64,000 bases of DNA from Pedobacter metabolipauper (GCF_004362715.1 NZ_SNYC01000008.1:97044-161043), one strand, 5' to 3'; shown: positions 37,425 through 46,791, numbered from the stretch's first letter. The notes: generated by a model not told the origin, from the letters alone. Made by a program: numbers and translations.

Positions 37425-38276
37425 TTATTTTACCGATGGCGGAAGTGTGGCCCCGCCATAGATACTATGGATCAGCTCGTAGAATTCGGGATCGTACGTT
37501 TTAAAGACATCTCTTGTAGACACATGATTGTGTGTGCCATCTCCGGCTTCGGGGGCTCTTGCGTTGAGGTTGAAATAGCTTTGAATGCCCTCTGCCCAAT
37601 ATTCTTCAGGATTTGTGATGGCGTAGGTGTTTTTCCATAGCCCTTTAACCTTAGCCCTGTTCCAGATGTCTTCTACCTGCTTCTTAAAGGTTGGATATAG
37701 CTTTTCTAAGCCAAAGTTCTTTACAGCATGACCAAATTCATGGATCACGATATTCTCATTGGGATACCTGTCGGAAGAGTTATTCAGGATATCCCCTTCA
37801 TGGAGCCCGCAGCTTGCTCCCGGCATGTTCGGGCCATAACCGCCAGCGTACCTGGTTGCATCCAGATTTGGATCCCATCCCGGAATGACATTTGGATATT
37901 CATTGTTTCCGAAGATCACAATAAAGATCCGCTGCTGCCTAAGCATGTTCAGTACGGGGGTGGGCAAGGTATTCGTGATCACCATACATTGAACCTTTGC
38001 CTGCTGCAGGGCGTTGTCACTTACACCGGCACCGCTCACAATGGGAATGCTGTTTTCAAGTGTAGTTCCGAGCATTACATATTTCTTGTAATAGCTGGTA
38101 GGAATTTTGAAGAGGGAGATTTCAGTTGCCGGTATGTCCAGTGGTTCTCTGGCTTGCGGCTCTTCTCCAAAATCTTCAATGATCACTTCTTCCTGAAATT
38201 CCGGACCTGGATCTTTCTTGGTACAAGCCAATGCGATGATCAAAAAAATAGCAGAAAATAGATAAAGATTTTTCAT
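37425..38276 (-). CDS. Putative zincin metallopeptidase lipoprotein
   Basis: 283 residues; lipobox ending at Cys18 (IIALACTKK), then an acidic stretch typical of surface-exported Bacteroidota lipoproteins. A zincin active site is clear: IHEFGHAVK (His179, Glu180, His183) and, 46 residues later, NPEEYWAEGIQSYF, whose Glu229 is the likely third zinc ligand. The MEROPS family is not one I can name. It probably acts at the cell surface as an endopeptidase. The ORF precedes SusC by 35 nt and has a stem-loop just before its start codon. Confidence 0.75.
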   Translation of the reverse strand: MKNLYLFSAIFLIIALACTKKDPGPEFQEEVIIEDFGEEPQAREPLDIPATEISLFKIPTSYYKKYVMLGTTLENSIPIVSGAGVSDNALQQAKVQCMVITNTLPTPVLNMLRQQRIFIVIFGNNEYPNVIPGWDPNLDATRYAGGYGPNMPGASCGLHEGDILNNSSDRYPNENIVIHEFGHAVKNFGLEKLYPTFKKQVEDIWNRAKVKGLWKNTYAITNPEEYWAEGIQSYFNLNARAPEAGDGTHNHVSTRDVFKTYDPEFYELIHSIYGGATLPPSVK

Positions 38277-38279
38277 TGT

Positions 38280-38302
38280 TTTGAGTTTAGTTGCAACTCA
38301 AA
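38280..38302 (-). promoter_or_regulatory. Stem-loop just upstream of the zincin start codon
   Basis: Perfect 8-bp inverted repeat TTTGAGTT / AACTCAAA with 7 bases between, ending 3 bases before the ATG at 38276. In mRNA it would occupy the ribosome-binding region. A DNA operator is the alternative reading. Confidence 0.4.
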
Positions 38303-38430
38303 TTTAACCAGGAGTATTGATTAAAATGATCAGGAATTTAGCAGGTATTCGCTGTATTTTAACTGTTTAACAATGATTCTTTGTCTATTTTGGATTTACG
38401 GTTGTTAAGTTATGGTTATTTAAATTGAAA

Positions 38431-40791
38431 TTATTTTTCTTTGACTATGCGGATGCCATAAACTGGTCCGGCACTGTTCTTTTCTTTGGGCACGAGCTTA
38501 ACGGTTACCTGCTGTTTTCCTTTGGTTAAAGTTGCAGGGATTGTATAATTAATATCGTAAAACTTACTGTCCTTGTATTTATTCAGGTCTTCCGCAGCTA
38601 TTTTTTCTCCGTCTATCCAAATCTCAAAGTTCCGTCCCCGGTTGTCCATTCCCCAATAGGTACCTATCAGTACGTTTTGCAGTTCAGGATCTGTTTTCAT
38701 TGTAAACTGCATGTAGCCGCCATCATAGGCTGATCTCCATTTTTTAGTGTGATCTTCGCCCATTTGAATTTTTTCTCCGGTAAAGTTGTGATCGCGTTCC
38801 GGCTGCATTTCTCCCAGGCGGATAAAATCAACGGTTTTAAGTTCTGTTTCCTTTTCTTTAAGCTTTTTTTCAGCATATAGCTTCTCCTGGCTTACCCATT
38901 TCTCTGGTGTAAAAACATCCCAGTATACACTATAATATTGGTTCTTTGTTTCATAAAACGGAATGAAGGATACTTGAGCAGGTTTCCCTGCACTGTTGCT
39001 GGCAAATGTTAAGGATTGTGCATTTGTTTTGGTGATCCAGGTTTTAGGATCATTGTTGCTGGTTACAAAAACGGGTACGCCCTGTACCGGATCGGGTTCT
39101 GTATTGCCTAAAACACCGGCAAGCAATAAAGGTCCATAGAATACTGCCCTTCGTTCCGGATTATCGGGCATTGCTTCTGTATACAGGGCCTGTGGAAGTA
39201 CATAGACGATCTTATCGTTATTTTTCCAATTCCTTTTAATGCTGAAATAGCCTTGTGCATTTGGGATAACCTTTTGTGTCTGCCCATTTACTGTGATTAC
39301 TGCATTTTCTGCCCATTTTGGTTTACGGAGCAACAACGTAAAGCTGCTGGCTTTGGCCGTGTTTATCGTTAAAGTGGTCTGATCTGAATTTGGTATGGCA
39401 GAGTTCTGGGTTATCTTAACTCCTTTTTCCTTCCAGTTTAATACGGAGGATACAAAAAGATTTACATACAGACTTCCATCATCTGCTCTAAAATAAATGC
39501 TTTCGTTATATTTTACATGGTTTTCCATTCCTGTGCCTACACAGCAGGTGAAGTCATGGAACTCAGAACTGTAATGTTTTTTGCCGCCCATTCTTAGCGG
39601 AACAAAATAGCACATCATGCCTGTTTCATGATTCTGTGAGGCCAGGATGTGGTTGTATAGTCCGCGCTCATAATAATCAAACAGGGCAGATGAAGGTGCT
39701 AAAGCAAACAGGTGATTGGTGAGCTTAAGCATATTATAGGTGTTGCACGTTTCGGTTGTATTGTCGGTCAGCTTGTCACTCAGTTTATTGGGTTCACTTA
39801 AATATTCATAGTTGCTGTTGCCGCCGGTTGCATAGGAATGATCTTCCACTACGGTTTTCCAAAAGAAATTAGCAATGTCGAGGTCTTTTTTATCCCCGGT
39901 TAACTCATGACGGCGTGCACTGGCAATGATCTTCGGAATTTGTGTATTGGAATGCTTTCCGGGTAAAATATCTTTTTGCTCAGAAAGGGGATCGAGGATT
40001 CTTTTGTCATAAAATTTATAGGAAAGATCCAGGTACTTTTTATTCGCAGTAATGGCATATAGGTTGCTGAGTGTTTCGGCCATGCCGCCATATTCGCAAA
40101 ACAGCATTTTCTGTAACAACTCATCATTCAAACCTCCAATGGTATTTCCGGTCCAGTCGGCCATGCCTATACAGGTTTCCAATGCTTTATTACTGCCGGT
40201 ATATAGATAGGCATCCAGCAGGCCAGCCATAACCTTATGGACGGTATACCATGGCGCCCAGCCACCATTGAGGTCAAAGCCGCCCGTTTTAATATTGCCT
40301 TTTGCTACTTCCGCCCATATGGCATCTTCTTTTGGGATGGCCCCGATGTATCCGGATTTACGGGCTTGCTGACAAAGCATCAGCTCATTTACCATATAGT
40401 TTATTCTTTTTAGCAGCTCAGGGTCTTTTGTGGACGCATAATGAAAGGAAATTGCTGACAGGTAGTGACCGAGGCTGTGTCCGGCCAATCCATCTGATTC
40501 CCAGCCTCCATATTTTTTAGCTTTAGGGGTTAGTCCGGCATTTTCCCTAAAACCGGATAGCAACCGGTCTGGCTCAATTTTAAAAAGAAAGGCTTCATCT
40601 GCTTTCATTGCGGTCTTAAACGTGCTTTCCAGCAATTGTACCTCTTTAAGGTCAAATGAATATGCTTTTATCGGTACGGCCGATTTTACTTTTAGCCGTG
40701 CATCGTTATATTGAGGAACGTAAGATTGTGCATAAGCCGCGGAGTAAAGAAGTCCTGCAATGAGCAGATTTTTTAAATGTATTGCCTTCAT
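38431..40791 (-). CDS. beta-L-arabinofuranosidase-like enzyme (DUF1680, GH127/GH146 type)
   Basis: 786 residues with signal peptide (LLIAGLLYSAAYAQ). The DUF1680 helical barrel holds the zinc-thiol site: Glu347 and Cys349 (TETCNTYNM), Cys416 and Cys417 (FTCCVGTGMENH). The CCVGTGMENH form and GGFDLNGGWAPWYTVHK are closer to the GH146 branch than to classic GH127, but the split is from memory. C-terminal beta domains of about 250 residues follow. Expected to remove beta-linked L-arabinofuranose. It is the first gene of the minus-strand SusC/SusD operon and starts from a 204-bp divergent region shared with the Xaa-Pro aminopeptidase. Confidence 0.88.
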   Translation of the reverse strand: MKAIHLKNLLIAGLLYSAAYAQSYVPQYNDARLKVKSAVPIKAYSFDLKEVQLLESTFKTAMKADEAFLFKIEPDRLLSGFRENAGLTPKAKKYGGWESDGLAGHSLGHYLSAISFHYASTKDPELLKRINYMVNELMLCQQARKSGYIGAIPKEDAIWAEVAKGNIKTGGFDLNGGWAPWYTVHKVMAGLLDAYLYTGSNKALETCIGMADWTGNTIGGLNDELLQKMLFCEYGGMAETLSNLYAITANKKYLDLSYKFYDKRILDPLSEQKDILPGKHSNTQIPKIIASARRHELTGDKKDLDIANFFWKTVVEDHSYATGGNSNYEYLSEPNKLSDKLTDNTTETCNTYNMLKLTNHLFALAPSSALFDYYERGLYNHILASQNHETGMMCYFVPLRMGGKKHYSSEFHDFTCCVGTGMENHVKYNESIYFRADDGSLYVNLFVSSVLNWKEKGVKITQNSAIPNSDQTTLTINTAKASSFTLLLRKPKWAENAVITVNGQTQKVIPNAQGYFSIKRNWKNNDKIVYVLPQALYTEAMPDNPERRAVFYGPLLLAGVLGNTEPDPVQGVPVFVTSNNDPKTWITKTNAQSLTFASNSAGKPAQVSFIPFYETKNQYYSVYWDVFTPEKWVSQEKLYAEKKLKEKETELKTVDFIRLGEMQPERDHNFTGEKIQMGEDHTKKWRSAYDGGYMQFTMKTDPELQNVLIGTYWGMDNRGRNFEIWIDGEKIAAEDLNKYKDSKFYDINYTIPATLTKGKQQVTVKLVPKEKNSAGPVYGIRIVKEK

Positions 40792-40995
40792 TGGTAACTG
40801 GGATTAGAAAAATATAAACCTAGTCATGAAATCATATTAATGCTACTTTATAATTCACAGCAATTACCCGGATTTTACCTCTGTTATTTGGGTTTACCCA
40901 TTATTTGTCCAATGCTCTTCGTATTTTAACCATTCGGGGTATTGTCCCGGTTTTTGGTTATATTTCTTTTAAAATTTGTGAATCAGTTAAGATCT
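40792..40995. promoter_or_regulatory. Divergent promoter region between the arabinosidase/SusCD operon and the peptidase/hydroxyproline operon
   Basis: 204 bp separate two outward-facing operons. A hairpin with 5-bp arms CGGGG and TCCCG (40935-40949, one G-T pair), flanked by AACC (40928-40931) and GGTT (40956-40959), lies 37-68 bp before the plus-strand start. No textbook TAnnTTTG box is seen. Shared control of both operons is inferred from position. Confidence 0.35.
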
Positions 40996-42393
40996 ATGTT
41001 TGATAAAAAAGAATACAGGAATAGAAGGGCCAGGCTTAGTGAAGCGGTTGGTTCTGGTATTTTACTTTTTTTAGGGAATGAAGAAAGCCCGATGAATTAC
41101 CTGGATAACACCTATCATTTTAGGCAGGACAGCACCTTCTTATATTACTTTGGGATTCAATCTCCGGGGTTGTCAGCAATTATAGACATTGATATGGGGA
41201 CATGCACTGTCTTTGGCGACGAGATGACTATGGATGATGTGGTATGGATGGGAAGGCAAAAAACATTGCGGGAGAAAGCAGATGATTCTGGTGTGGTGCA
41301 TGTCGTTCCGCGCAGCGGCATTTATGATTACCTTCTGAAGGCAAGAACAAAGCAGCGTAACGTACATTTTCTGCCGCCGTACCGTTCGGAAAATAAGATC
41401 CTCCTTGCGCAGCTTTTTAGATTTAGTCCCGCTGATGCGCCGAACCATGCATCTGCCGCATTTATAAAAGCTGTAGTTAAACAGCGCTCGGTCAAATCTG
41501 ACCTGGAACTTGTAGAGCTTAATGCGGCGGCAGCTATCTCTGCAGATATGCACCTGGTCGCGATGCAGATGGCCCGGCCTGGAATGAAAGAAAGTGAAAT
41601 TGCTGCGGCAATCCATCAGAAAGCTTTGAGTACAGGTGGTAACCTTGCTTACCCGATCATATTAACTGTGAATGGGCAGATCCTGCACAATCATTATCAC
41701 GGTAATGTATTAAAGGAAGGAGATCTTGTGCTGAATGATTCGGGTGCGGAAACGGCCATGGGGTATGCGGGCGACCTTACCCGTACGTTTCCGGCAGGGA
41801 AGCATTTCAGTTCGCAGCAAAAGGAACTCTATAACGTGGTACTGGATGCCTATCGCACAGCTGTAGCGGCTTTGAAGCCTGGAATTCGGTATCTGGATAT
41901 TCATCTGACATCCTGCCTGCAATTGGCCAAAGGGCTTAAAGATCTGGGGTTCATGAAAGGTGATCCGGAGGCGGCTGTTGCTGCAGGTGCCCACGCCCTG
42001 TTTTTCCAGTGCGGCACCGGACACATGATGGGGCTTGACGTGCACGATATGGAAGACCTTGGAGAACAATATGTAGGATACTCGGATCAGCTGCAAAAAA
42101 ACACCACCCAATTTGGGTTAAAATCCCTTCGGCTCGGTAAGGAACTGGAGGCCGGCTATGTGCTTACTGTAGAGCCTGGTGTTTACTTTATTCCTGAACT
42201 GATCGATCTGTGGCGGTCTGAAAACCGTTTCTCTGATTTTATCAATTATGAACAAGCGGACCGATATCGTTCGTTTGGAGGAGTTCGCGTAGAGGATGAT
42301 TTTGTGATTACTAAAAATGGTTCAGACATGTTGGGTAAGCCACTTGCGCTTTCTGTTGATGAAGTAGAGCAGTTGAGGGCATCTGCGTATTAA
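40996..42393 (+). CDS. pepP: M24 family Xaa-Pro aminopeptidase
   Basis: 465 residues from the ATG at 40996; an upstream in-frame start at 40942 adds an unlikely leader. Creatinase-type N-terminal domain (residues 1-165), then the pita-bread M24B fold with dinuclear metal ligands: Asp248 (LVLNDSGAE), Asp260 (YAGDLTRTF), His in GTGHMMGLDVHD, and glutamates in TVEPGVYF and RVEDDFV. No signal peptide, so cytoplasmic. Aminopeptidase P removes the N-terminal residue before proline or hydroxyproline. First gene of the plus-strand operon, 39 bp before the M1 peptidase. Confidence 0.92.
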   Translation: MFDKKEYRNRRARLSEAVGSGILLFLGNEESPMNYLDNTYHFRQDSTFLYYFGIQSPGLSAIIDIDMGTCTVFGDEMTMDDVVWMGRQKTLREKADDSGVVHVVPRSGIYDYLLKARTKQRNVHFLPPYRSENKILLAQLFRFSPADAPNHASAAFIKAVVKQRSVKSDLELVELNAAAAISADMHLVAMQMARPGMKESEIAAAIHQKALSTGGNLAYPIILTVNGQILHNHYHGNVLKEGDLVLNDSGAETAMGYAGDLTRTFPAGKHFSSQQKELYNVVLDAYRTAVAALKPGIRYLDIHLTSCLQLAKGLKDLGFMKGDPEAAVAAGAHALFFQCGTGHMMGLDVHDMEDLGEQYVGYSDQLQKNTTQFGLKSLRLGKELEAGYVLTVEPGVYFIPELIDLWRSENRFSDFINYEQADRYRSFGGVRVEDDFVITKNGSDMLGKPLALSVDEVEQLRASAY

Positions 42394-42432
42394 TTATTTG
42401 TTATTCATCCTTAAAAAACACAATCCCGCTAT

Positions 42433-44130
42433 ATGAGATTAAATTATAAACTTGTTGTTATTGCTTTGCTGGCCTGCTTTCTTTCCACGGTTTCAATAGC
42501 ACAGATCAGCAAAATAAATGCGAAGTACAGCCATGCCGATACCCTAAGGGGAAGCCTGACCCCTGAACGTACCTGGTGGGATGTTCAGCGTTATGAACTG
42601 GCTGTTACTCCTGACTTTAATGCAAAAAGTATTTCCGGATCAAATGCGATTGTCTATAAAGTGGTTGCCCGCAATAATGGAAGTATCCGGATGCAGATCG
42701 ATCTTAAAGATCCATTGATCATAGACAGTGTGCTGTATAATAAAAAGACGCCGTTAAAATTTACCAGGGAAGGAAGTGTATGGTATGTACAAGTGCCTCC
42801 GCAAAAAGCGGCGCAGACCAATCAGGTTATGATCTATTATCATGGGAAAGTGCACCAGGCGATACGGGCACCCTGGGACGGTGGATTTATATTTGGCCTT
42901 GATTCACTATCACGTCCATGGATGACTGTAGCTTGTCAGGGTCTGGGAGCCTCTGTCTGGTATCCGAATAAGGATCATCAAAGCGATGAGCCTGATCTGG
43001 GAGCTTCTTTAACCATGACCGTTCCTGATACCTTAACTGCTATTGCTAATGGAAGGCTCCAGTACAAAAAGAACAATAACGATGGTACAACCACGTACAA
43101 GTATAATGTGGTAAGCCCGATCAGTACCTATTGTCTCATTCCTTACATTGGGAAATATGTGAACTTTAATGAGGTTTATAACGGGGAGGGCGGCCCGCTG
43201 GATGTGAACTATTGGGTGCTTGACTATAACCTTGCAAAGGCCACGGCGTATATGCCAGATCAGGTCCGTAAAATGTTTAAGAGTATGGAATACTGGTTTG
43301 GTCCTTATCCCTTTTACAAGGATGGCTACCAGCTTATTGATGCACCTCATACCGGAATGGAACACCAGTCTGCCGTATCTTATGGTAACAAATATAAGTT
43401 CGGCTATCTTGGCCGTGATGCTTCCGGATATGGCTGGGGCATGAAATGGGATTTTATCATTATCCATGAAAGCGGACATGAATGGTTTGGCAATAACATC
43501 ACCAGCAATGACCTTGCTGATATGTGGGTTCATGAAGGTTTTACGAATTATAGTGAAAGTCTGTTTGTGGATTATCACTTTGGAAAAACTGCCGGAGATG
43601 AGTACAATTACGGAATACGGAAAGGCATCAGGAACGATAAGCCGATCCTTGCGGATTACCAGGTGAATGCACAGGGAAGTGGTGATATGTATCCTAAAGG
43701 AGGGAACCTGCTGCACAGCATCAGACATGGTATGAATGACGATGAGTCGTTCCGGCAGATCTTACGGGGTCTTAACCAGGTGTTTTACCATCAAACGGTT
43801 AATTCTGCTGATGTAGAAGCGTACATTTCTAAGAAAGCCAAATTTGATTACAGTAAGGTATTTGATCAGTACCTGCGTACGGTACAGGTTCCGGTACTGG
43901 AGTATCAGATTGAAGGCAGCAAGCTCAGCTACCGGTACACCAACTGTATCAATGGTTTTAACCTGCCTTTGGCACTTCATGGTGACAATGGGGCGTTACG
44001 GATTGTGCCTGCACAAAACTGGCAGACTGCTGATCTAAAGCCCGGTCAGGATACGTTGTTTAGTCCGGGGGTTATTGAGAAAATGTATTATGTGAAACAG
44101 GTGCGGGTAGCTTATAGCAGTCCGCGCTGA
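42433..44130 (+). CDS. M1 family metallopeptidase
   Basis: 565 residues with signal peptide (IALLACFLSTVSIAQ). N-terminal beta domain, then the thermolysin-like domain with HESGHEW (His345, Glu346, His349) and third ligand Glu368 in WVHEGFTNYSE; the substrate-anchoring block appears as DAPHTGMEHQSAVSY, a variant of GAMEN. It lacks the long C-terminal helical domain of classic M1 enzymes, hence the short length, as in several Bacteroidota members. Periplasmic aminopeptidase. A 181-bp gap separates it from the hydroxyproline genes, which may have their own promoter. Confidence 0.92.
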   Translation: MRLNYKLVVIALLACFLSTVSIAQISKINAKYSHADTLRGSLTPERTWWDVQRYELAVTPDFNAKSISGSNAIVYKVVARNNGSIRMQIDLKDPLIIDSVLYNKKTPLKFTREGSVWYVQVPPQKAAQTNQVMIYYHGKVHQAIRAPWDGGFIFGLDSLSRPWMTVACQGLGASVWYPNKDHQSDEPDLGASLTMTVPDTLTAIANGRLQYKKNNNDGTTTYKYNVVSPISTYCLIPYIGKYVNFNEVYNGEGGPLDVNYWVLDYNLAKATAYMPDQVRKMFKSMEYWFGPYPFYKDGYQLIDAPHTGMEHQSAVSYGNKYKFGYLGRDASGYGWGMKWDFIIIHESGHEWFGNNITSNDLADMWVHEGFTNYSESLFVDYHFGKTAGDEYNYGIRKGIRNDKPILADYQVNAQGSGDMYPKGGNLLHSIRHGMNDDESFRQILRGLNQVFYHQTVNSADVEAYISKKAKFDYSKVFDQYLRTVQVPVLEYQIEGSKLSYRYTNCINGFNLPLALHGDNGALRIVPAQNWQTADLKPGQDTLFSPGVIEKMYYVKQVRVAYSSPR

Positions 44131-44253
44131 TTTATAAAAATAATTCTTCCTGAGAATGGGCAGATCTTATCTGCATTTTAACCGTCTTTACATTTGGTAT
44201 ATTTATGGTTTGAATGGGTTAATTTAAGAGTATTCTTTAGCAGTGATTAGGTC

Positions 44254-44261
44254 TATTTTTG
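44254..44261 (+). promoter_or_regulatory. Candidate Bacteroidota -7 element before the hydroxyproline genes
   Basis: TATTTTTG fits TAnnTTTG, 50 bp before the ATG at 44312. A second match, TACATTTG, is at 44189-44196. Neither has a clear -33 partner. Confidence 0.25.
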
Positions 44262-44311
44262 TATTGTTTTAAGCTGTCATCACAATAAATAACTATTAAC
44301 ACTATAAAACT

Positions 44312-45247
44312 ATGAGTATAAAATGGTCAGGCGTATTCCCCGCTGTAACAACTAAATTCACAGACGAAGATCAATTAGATTTTAATGCTTTTGATAAGAA
44401 CATTGCCGCCCAGCTGGAGGCGGGTGCTGAAGGGTTGATCCTTGGCGGATCACTTGGAGAAGCAAGTGTGCTTACTAACGAGGAGAAATTTGAGTTATTG
44501 GCGCACACCGTTAAGCTGGTTGCCGGTAAAGTTCCGGTATTGCTGAACATTGCAGAGGCTACCACTAAAGCTGCTATAGAAACGGCAAAGAAGGCGAAGG
44601 AACTTGGTGCCGGCGGACTGATGCTTTTGCCCCCTATGCGATACTATGCAGATATTGAAGAAACGCTGACCTTTTTTATAGCGGTTGCAGAAAGCACCAC
44701 ATTACCGATCATGATTTACAATAACCCGGTGGATTATAAAATAGCTGTTACCCTTGATATGTTTGAGGAACTAGCTAAATACAGTAACATCCAGGCGGTA
44801 AAGGAATCTACGCGGGATGTTTCTAATGTTACGCGGATGATCAACCGCTTTGGTGACAGGTTTAAGATTTTTACCGGTGTAGATCCATTGGCGATGGAGA
44901 GCCTGGTGATGGGTGCTGATGGCTGGGTTGCGGGTTTGGTGGATGCATTTCCTAAAGAAACGGTGGCTATATACCGCCTGGTCAAAGAAAACCGGATTGC
45001 GGAAGCCTTAAAGATCTACCGTTGGTTTTTGCCTGTTCTTGAGCTTGATATTCATCCCAAACTTGTACAATATATCAAACTGGCAGAGACGGCTACCGGT
45101 ATTGGTACTGAAAATGTACGGGCGCCGAGGTTGAAGCTCAAAGGCGAAGAGCGTGAACGCGTAATAAAGATCATCAGCGATGCGCTTGCCGATCGTCCGG
45201 TTTTACCGGAAAATAGCTGGGGCATATTAGAAACCCATACCGTATGA
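44312..45247 (+). CDS. Pyrroline-4-hydroxy-2-carboxylate deaminase (DapA/NanA superfamily)
   Basis: 311-residue TIM barrel of the dihydrodipicolinate synthase superfamily with the Schiff-base lysine near residue 164 (AVKEST), IYNNP, and the GGSLGEASVLTNEEK block in place of the DapA GTTGE motif. DapA itself makes no sense here: the next three genes encode an aldehyde dehydrogenase, a 4-hydroxyproline epimerase and a D-amino-acid oxidase-like enzyme. In that pathway this protein converts pyrroline-4-hydroxy-2-carboxylate to 2-oxoglutarate semialdehyde and ammonia. The stop overlaps the next start by 4 bases (ATGA), showing tight coupling. Confidence 0.88.
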   Translation: MSIKWSGVFPAVTTKFTDEDQLDFNAFDKNIAAQLEAGAEGLILGGSLGEASVLTNEEKFELLAHTVKLVAGKVPVLLNIAEATTKAAIETAKKAKELGAGGLMLLPPMRYYADIEETLTFFIAVAESTTLPIMIYNNPVDYKIAVTLDMFEELAKYSNIQAVKESTRDVSNVTRMINRFGDRFKIFTGVDPLAMESLVMGADGWVAGLVDAFPKETVAIYRLVKENRIAEALKIYRWFLPVLELDIHPKLVQYIKLAETATGIGTENVRAPRLKLKGEERERVIKIISDALADRPVLPENSWGILETHTV

Positions 45248-46791
45248 GTGAAACCAGCACGAGCTTTAAAGCAATAGACCCTGCAACAGGTGAAAGCCTT
45301 GCAGGCGATTTTTTGAATGCCACCTATCCCGATGTTGAAGCTGCTGTCGCTGCCGCGCTGGCAGCACATCAAAGTTATAAGCAGGTTTCTGCGGCTGCGA
45401 AAGCGGTCTTTTTAAGAAACATTGCAGAAGAAATAGAATGGATCAAAGATGATCTTGTTATCCGGGCAGCAGCAGAAAGTGGTTTGCCTGTTGGCCGTTT
45501 ACAGGGGGAGGTAGGCCGTACTACCGGTCAGCTCAGGATGTTTGCCAGCCAGGCAGAAGAAGGATCATGGGTCCATGCCATCATTGATCGGGCACAGCCA
45601 GACCGGCAACCGTTACCCAGGTCTGATATCCGAAGGATGCTGGTTCCTGTTGGCCCGGTGGTTGTATTCGGTGCAAGTAATTTTCCTCTGGCATTTTCTG
45701 TTGCCGGTGGTGATACGGCGTCTGCATTGGCTGCGGGCTGCCCTGTTATTGTAAAAGCACATCCGGCACATCCCGGAACAAGTGCCTTAGTGGGTCAGGC
45801 TATCGGGCGTGCGGTTAAAAGAACGGGCCTGCATGAAGGTGTTTTCTCTATTCTTTTTGATTCCGGTTACCAGATTGGTGCTGCACTGGTGGCGCATCCA
45901 GCTATCAAAGCAGTGACTTTTACCGGTTCGTTTAAAGGAGGTATGGCGCTGGTACAGATTGCACAGCAGCGCAAAGAGCCAATTCCTGTATTTGCAGAAA
46001 TGGGCAGCATTAACCCGGTATTCCTGCTGCCGGCAGCATTGGAAAGCAGGGCTGTTAAAATGGCTGATATGTATGCCGGTTCTATCACCCTTGGTGCGGG
46101 ACAGTTTTGTACCAATCCCGGTCTGCTGCTGGCAATACAGTCTCCTGCACTGGATGTTTTTGTCAAACAATTGAAAACGGCTATTGCTGAGGTCCTATCA
46201 GCAACGATGCTTACGCCCGGTATTTGTGCGAATTTCAATACACGTTCTGATGAGGCCCTGGTTGAAAAAGGGGTGCTGCTGTTAGGCAGCTCTGTAAAAT
46301 TAAGGCCTGATGTTTCAAACCAGGCACTAGCCAGGGTTGCTGTCGTACATGCCTTAGATTTTATAAACAATCCCAGGCTGCGGGAAGAGGTCTTCGGACC
46401 ATACTCCTTATTGGTTGTGGCTGACGATACTAAGCAGCTTGATGCTGTGGCGGCCGTTTTAGATGGTCAGCTGACCATTACGGTGATGGCGGAAAAGACC
46501 GAGCTGAAAGACCATGCAGATCTGATCCGGACCCTGAGCGATAAAGCCGGACGCCTGATCTTAAACGGGGTACCTACAGGCGTAGAAGTTTGTGCTGCGA
46601 TGCAGCATGGAGGGCCATTTCCGGCAACCAATGATTCCAGGTTTACTTCGGTGGGTGCTACAGCAGTGTTGCGTTTTGTACGGCCTATGGCCTGGCAGGA
46701 CTGGGACAATGCGCTGCTTCCCGATGCATTAAAAGATGGAAATCCCCTCAATATATTCAGACTGGTAGATAACAACTGGACCAAAGACTAA
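45244..46791 (+). CDS. 2-Oxoglutarate semialdehyde dehydrogenase
   Basis: 515-residue NAD(P)-dependent aldehyde dehydrogenase with catalytic Cys289 (GAGQFCTNPGL) and general base Glu252 (FAEMGSINPVF); GASNFPLAFSVAGGD and VTFTGSFKGG mark the cofactor site and are typical of the 2-oxoglutarate semialdehyde (2,5-dioxovalerate) branch. It oxidises the product of the upstream deaminase to 2-oxoglutarate, which enters the TCA cycle. Sugar-acid pathways use the same step, but the gene neighbours point to hydroxyproline. It overlaps both neighbours (4 nt upstream, 1 nt downstream). Confidence 0.9.
   Translation: MSETSTSFKAIDPATGESLAGDFLNATYPDVEAAVAAALAAHQSYKQVSAAAKAVFLRNIAEEIEWIKDDLVIRAAAESGLPVGRLQGEVGRTTGQLRMFASQAEEGSWVHAIIDRAQPDRQPLPRSDIRRMLVPVGPVVVFGASNFPLAFSVAGGDTASALAAGCPVIVKAHPAHPGTSALVGQAIGRAVKRTGLHEGVFSILFDSGYQIGAALVAHPAIKAVTFTGSFKGGMALVQIAQQRKEPIPVFAEMGSINPVFLLPAALESRAVKMADMYAGSITLGAGQFCTNPGLLLAIQSPALDVFVKQLKTAIAEVLSATMLTPGICANFNTRSDEALVEKGVLLLGSSVKLRPDVSNQALARVAVVHALDFINNPRLREEVFGPYSLLVVADDTKQLDAVAAVLDGQLTITVMAEKTELKDHADLIRTLSDKAGRLILNGVPTGVEVCAAMQHGGPFPATNDSRFTSVGATAVLRFVRPMAWQDWDNALLPDALKDGNPLNIFRLVDNNWTKD

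Noticed and set aside
43033..43728. 231-codon minus-strand open frame
   Set aside because: It is the complement of the M1 peptidase catalytic region, whose zinc motif is intact on the plus strand.
44312..45247. dapA (4-hydroxy-tetrahydrodipicolinate synthase)
   Set aside because: The neighbours are hydroxyproline catabolic genes, and the GTTGE motif is replaced.
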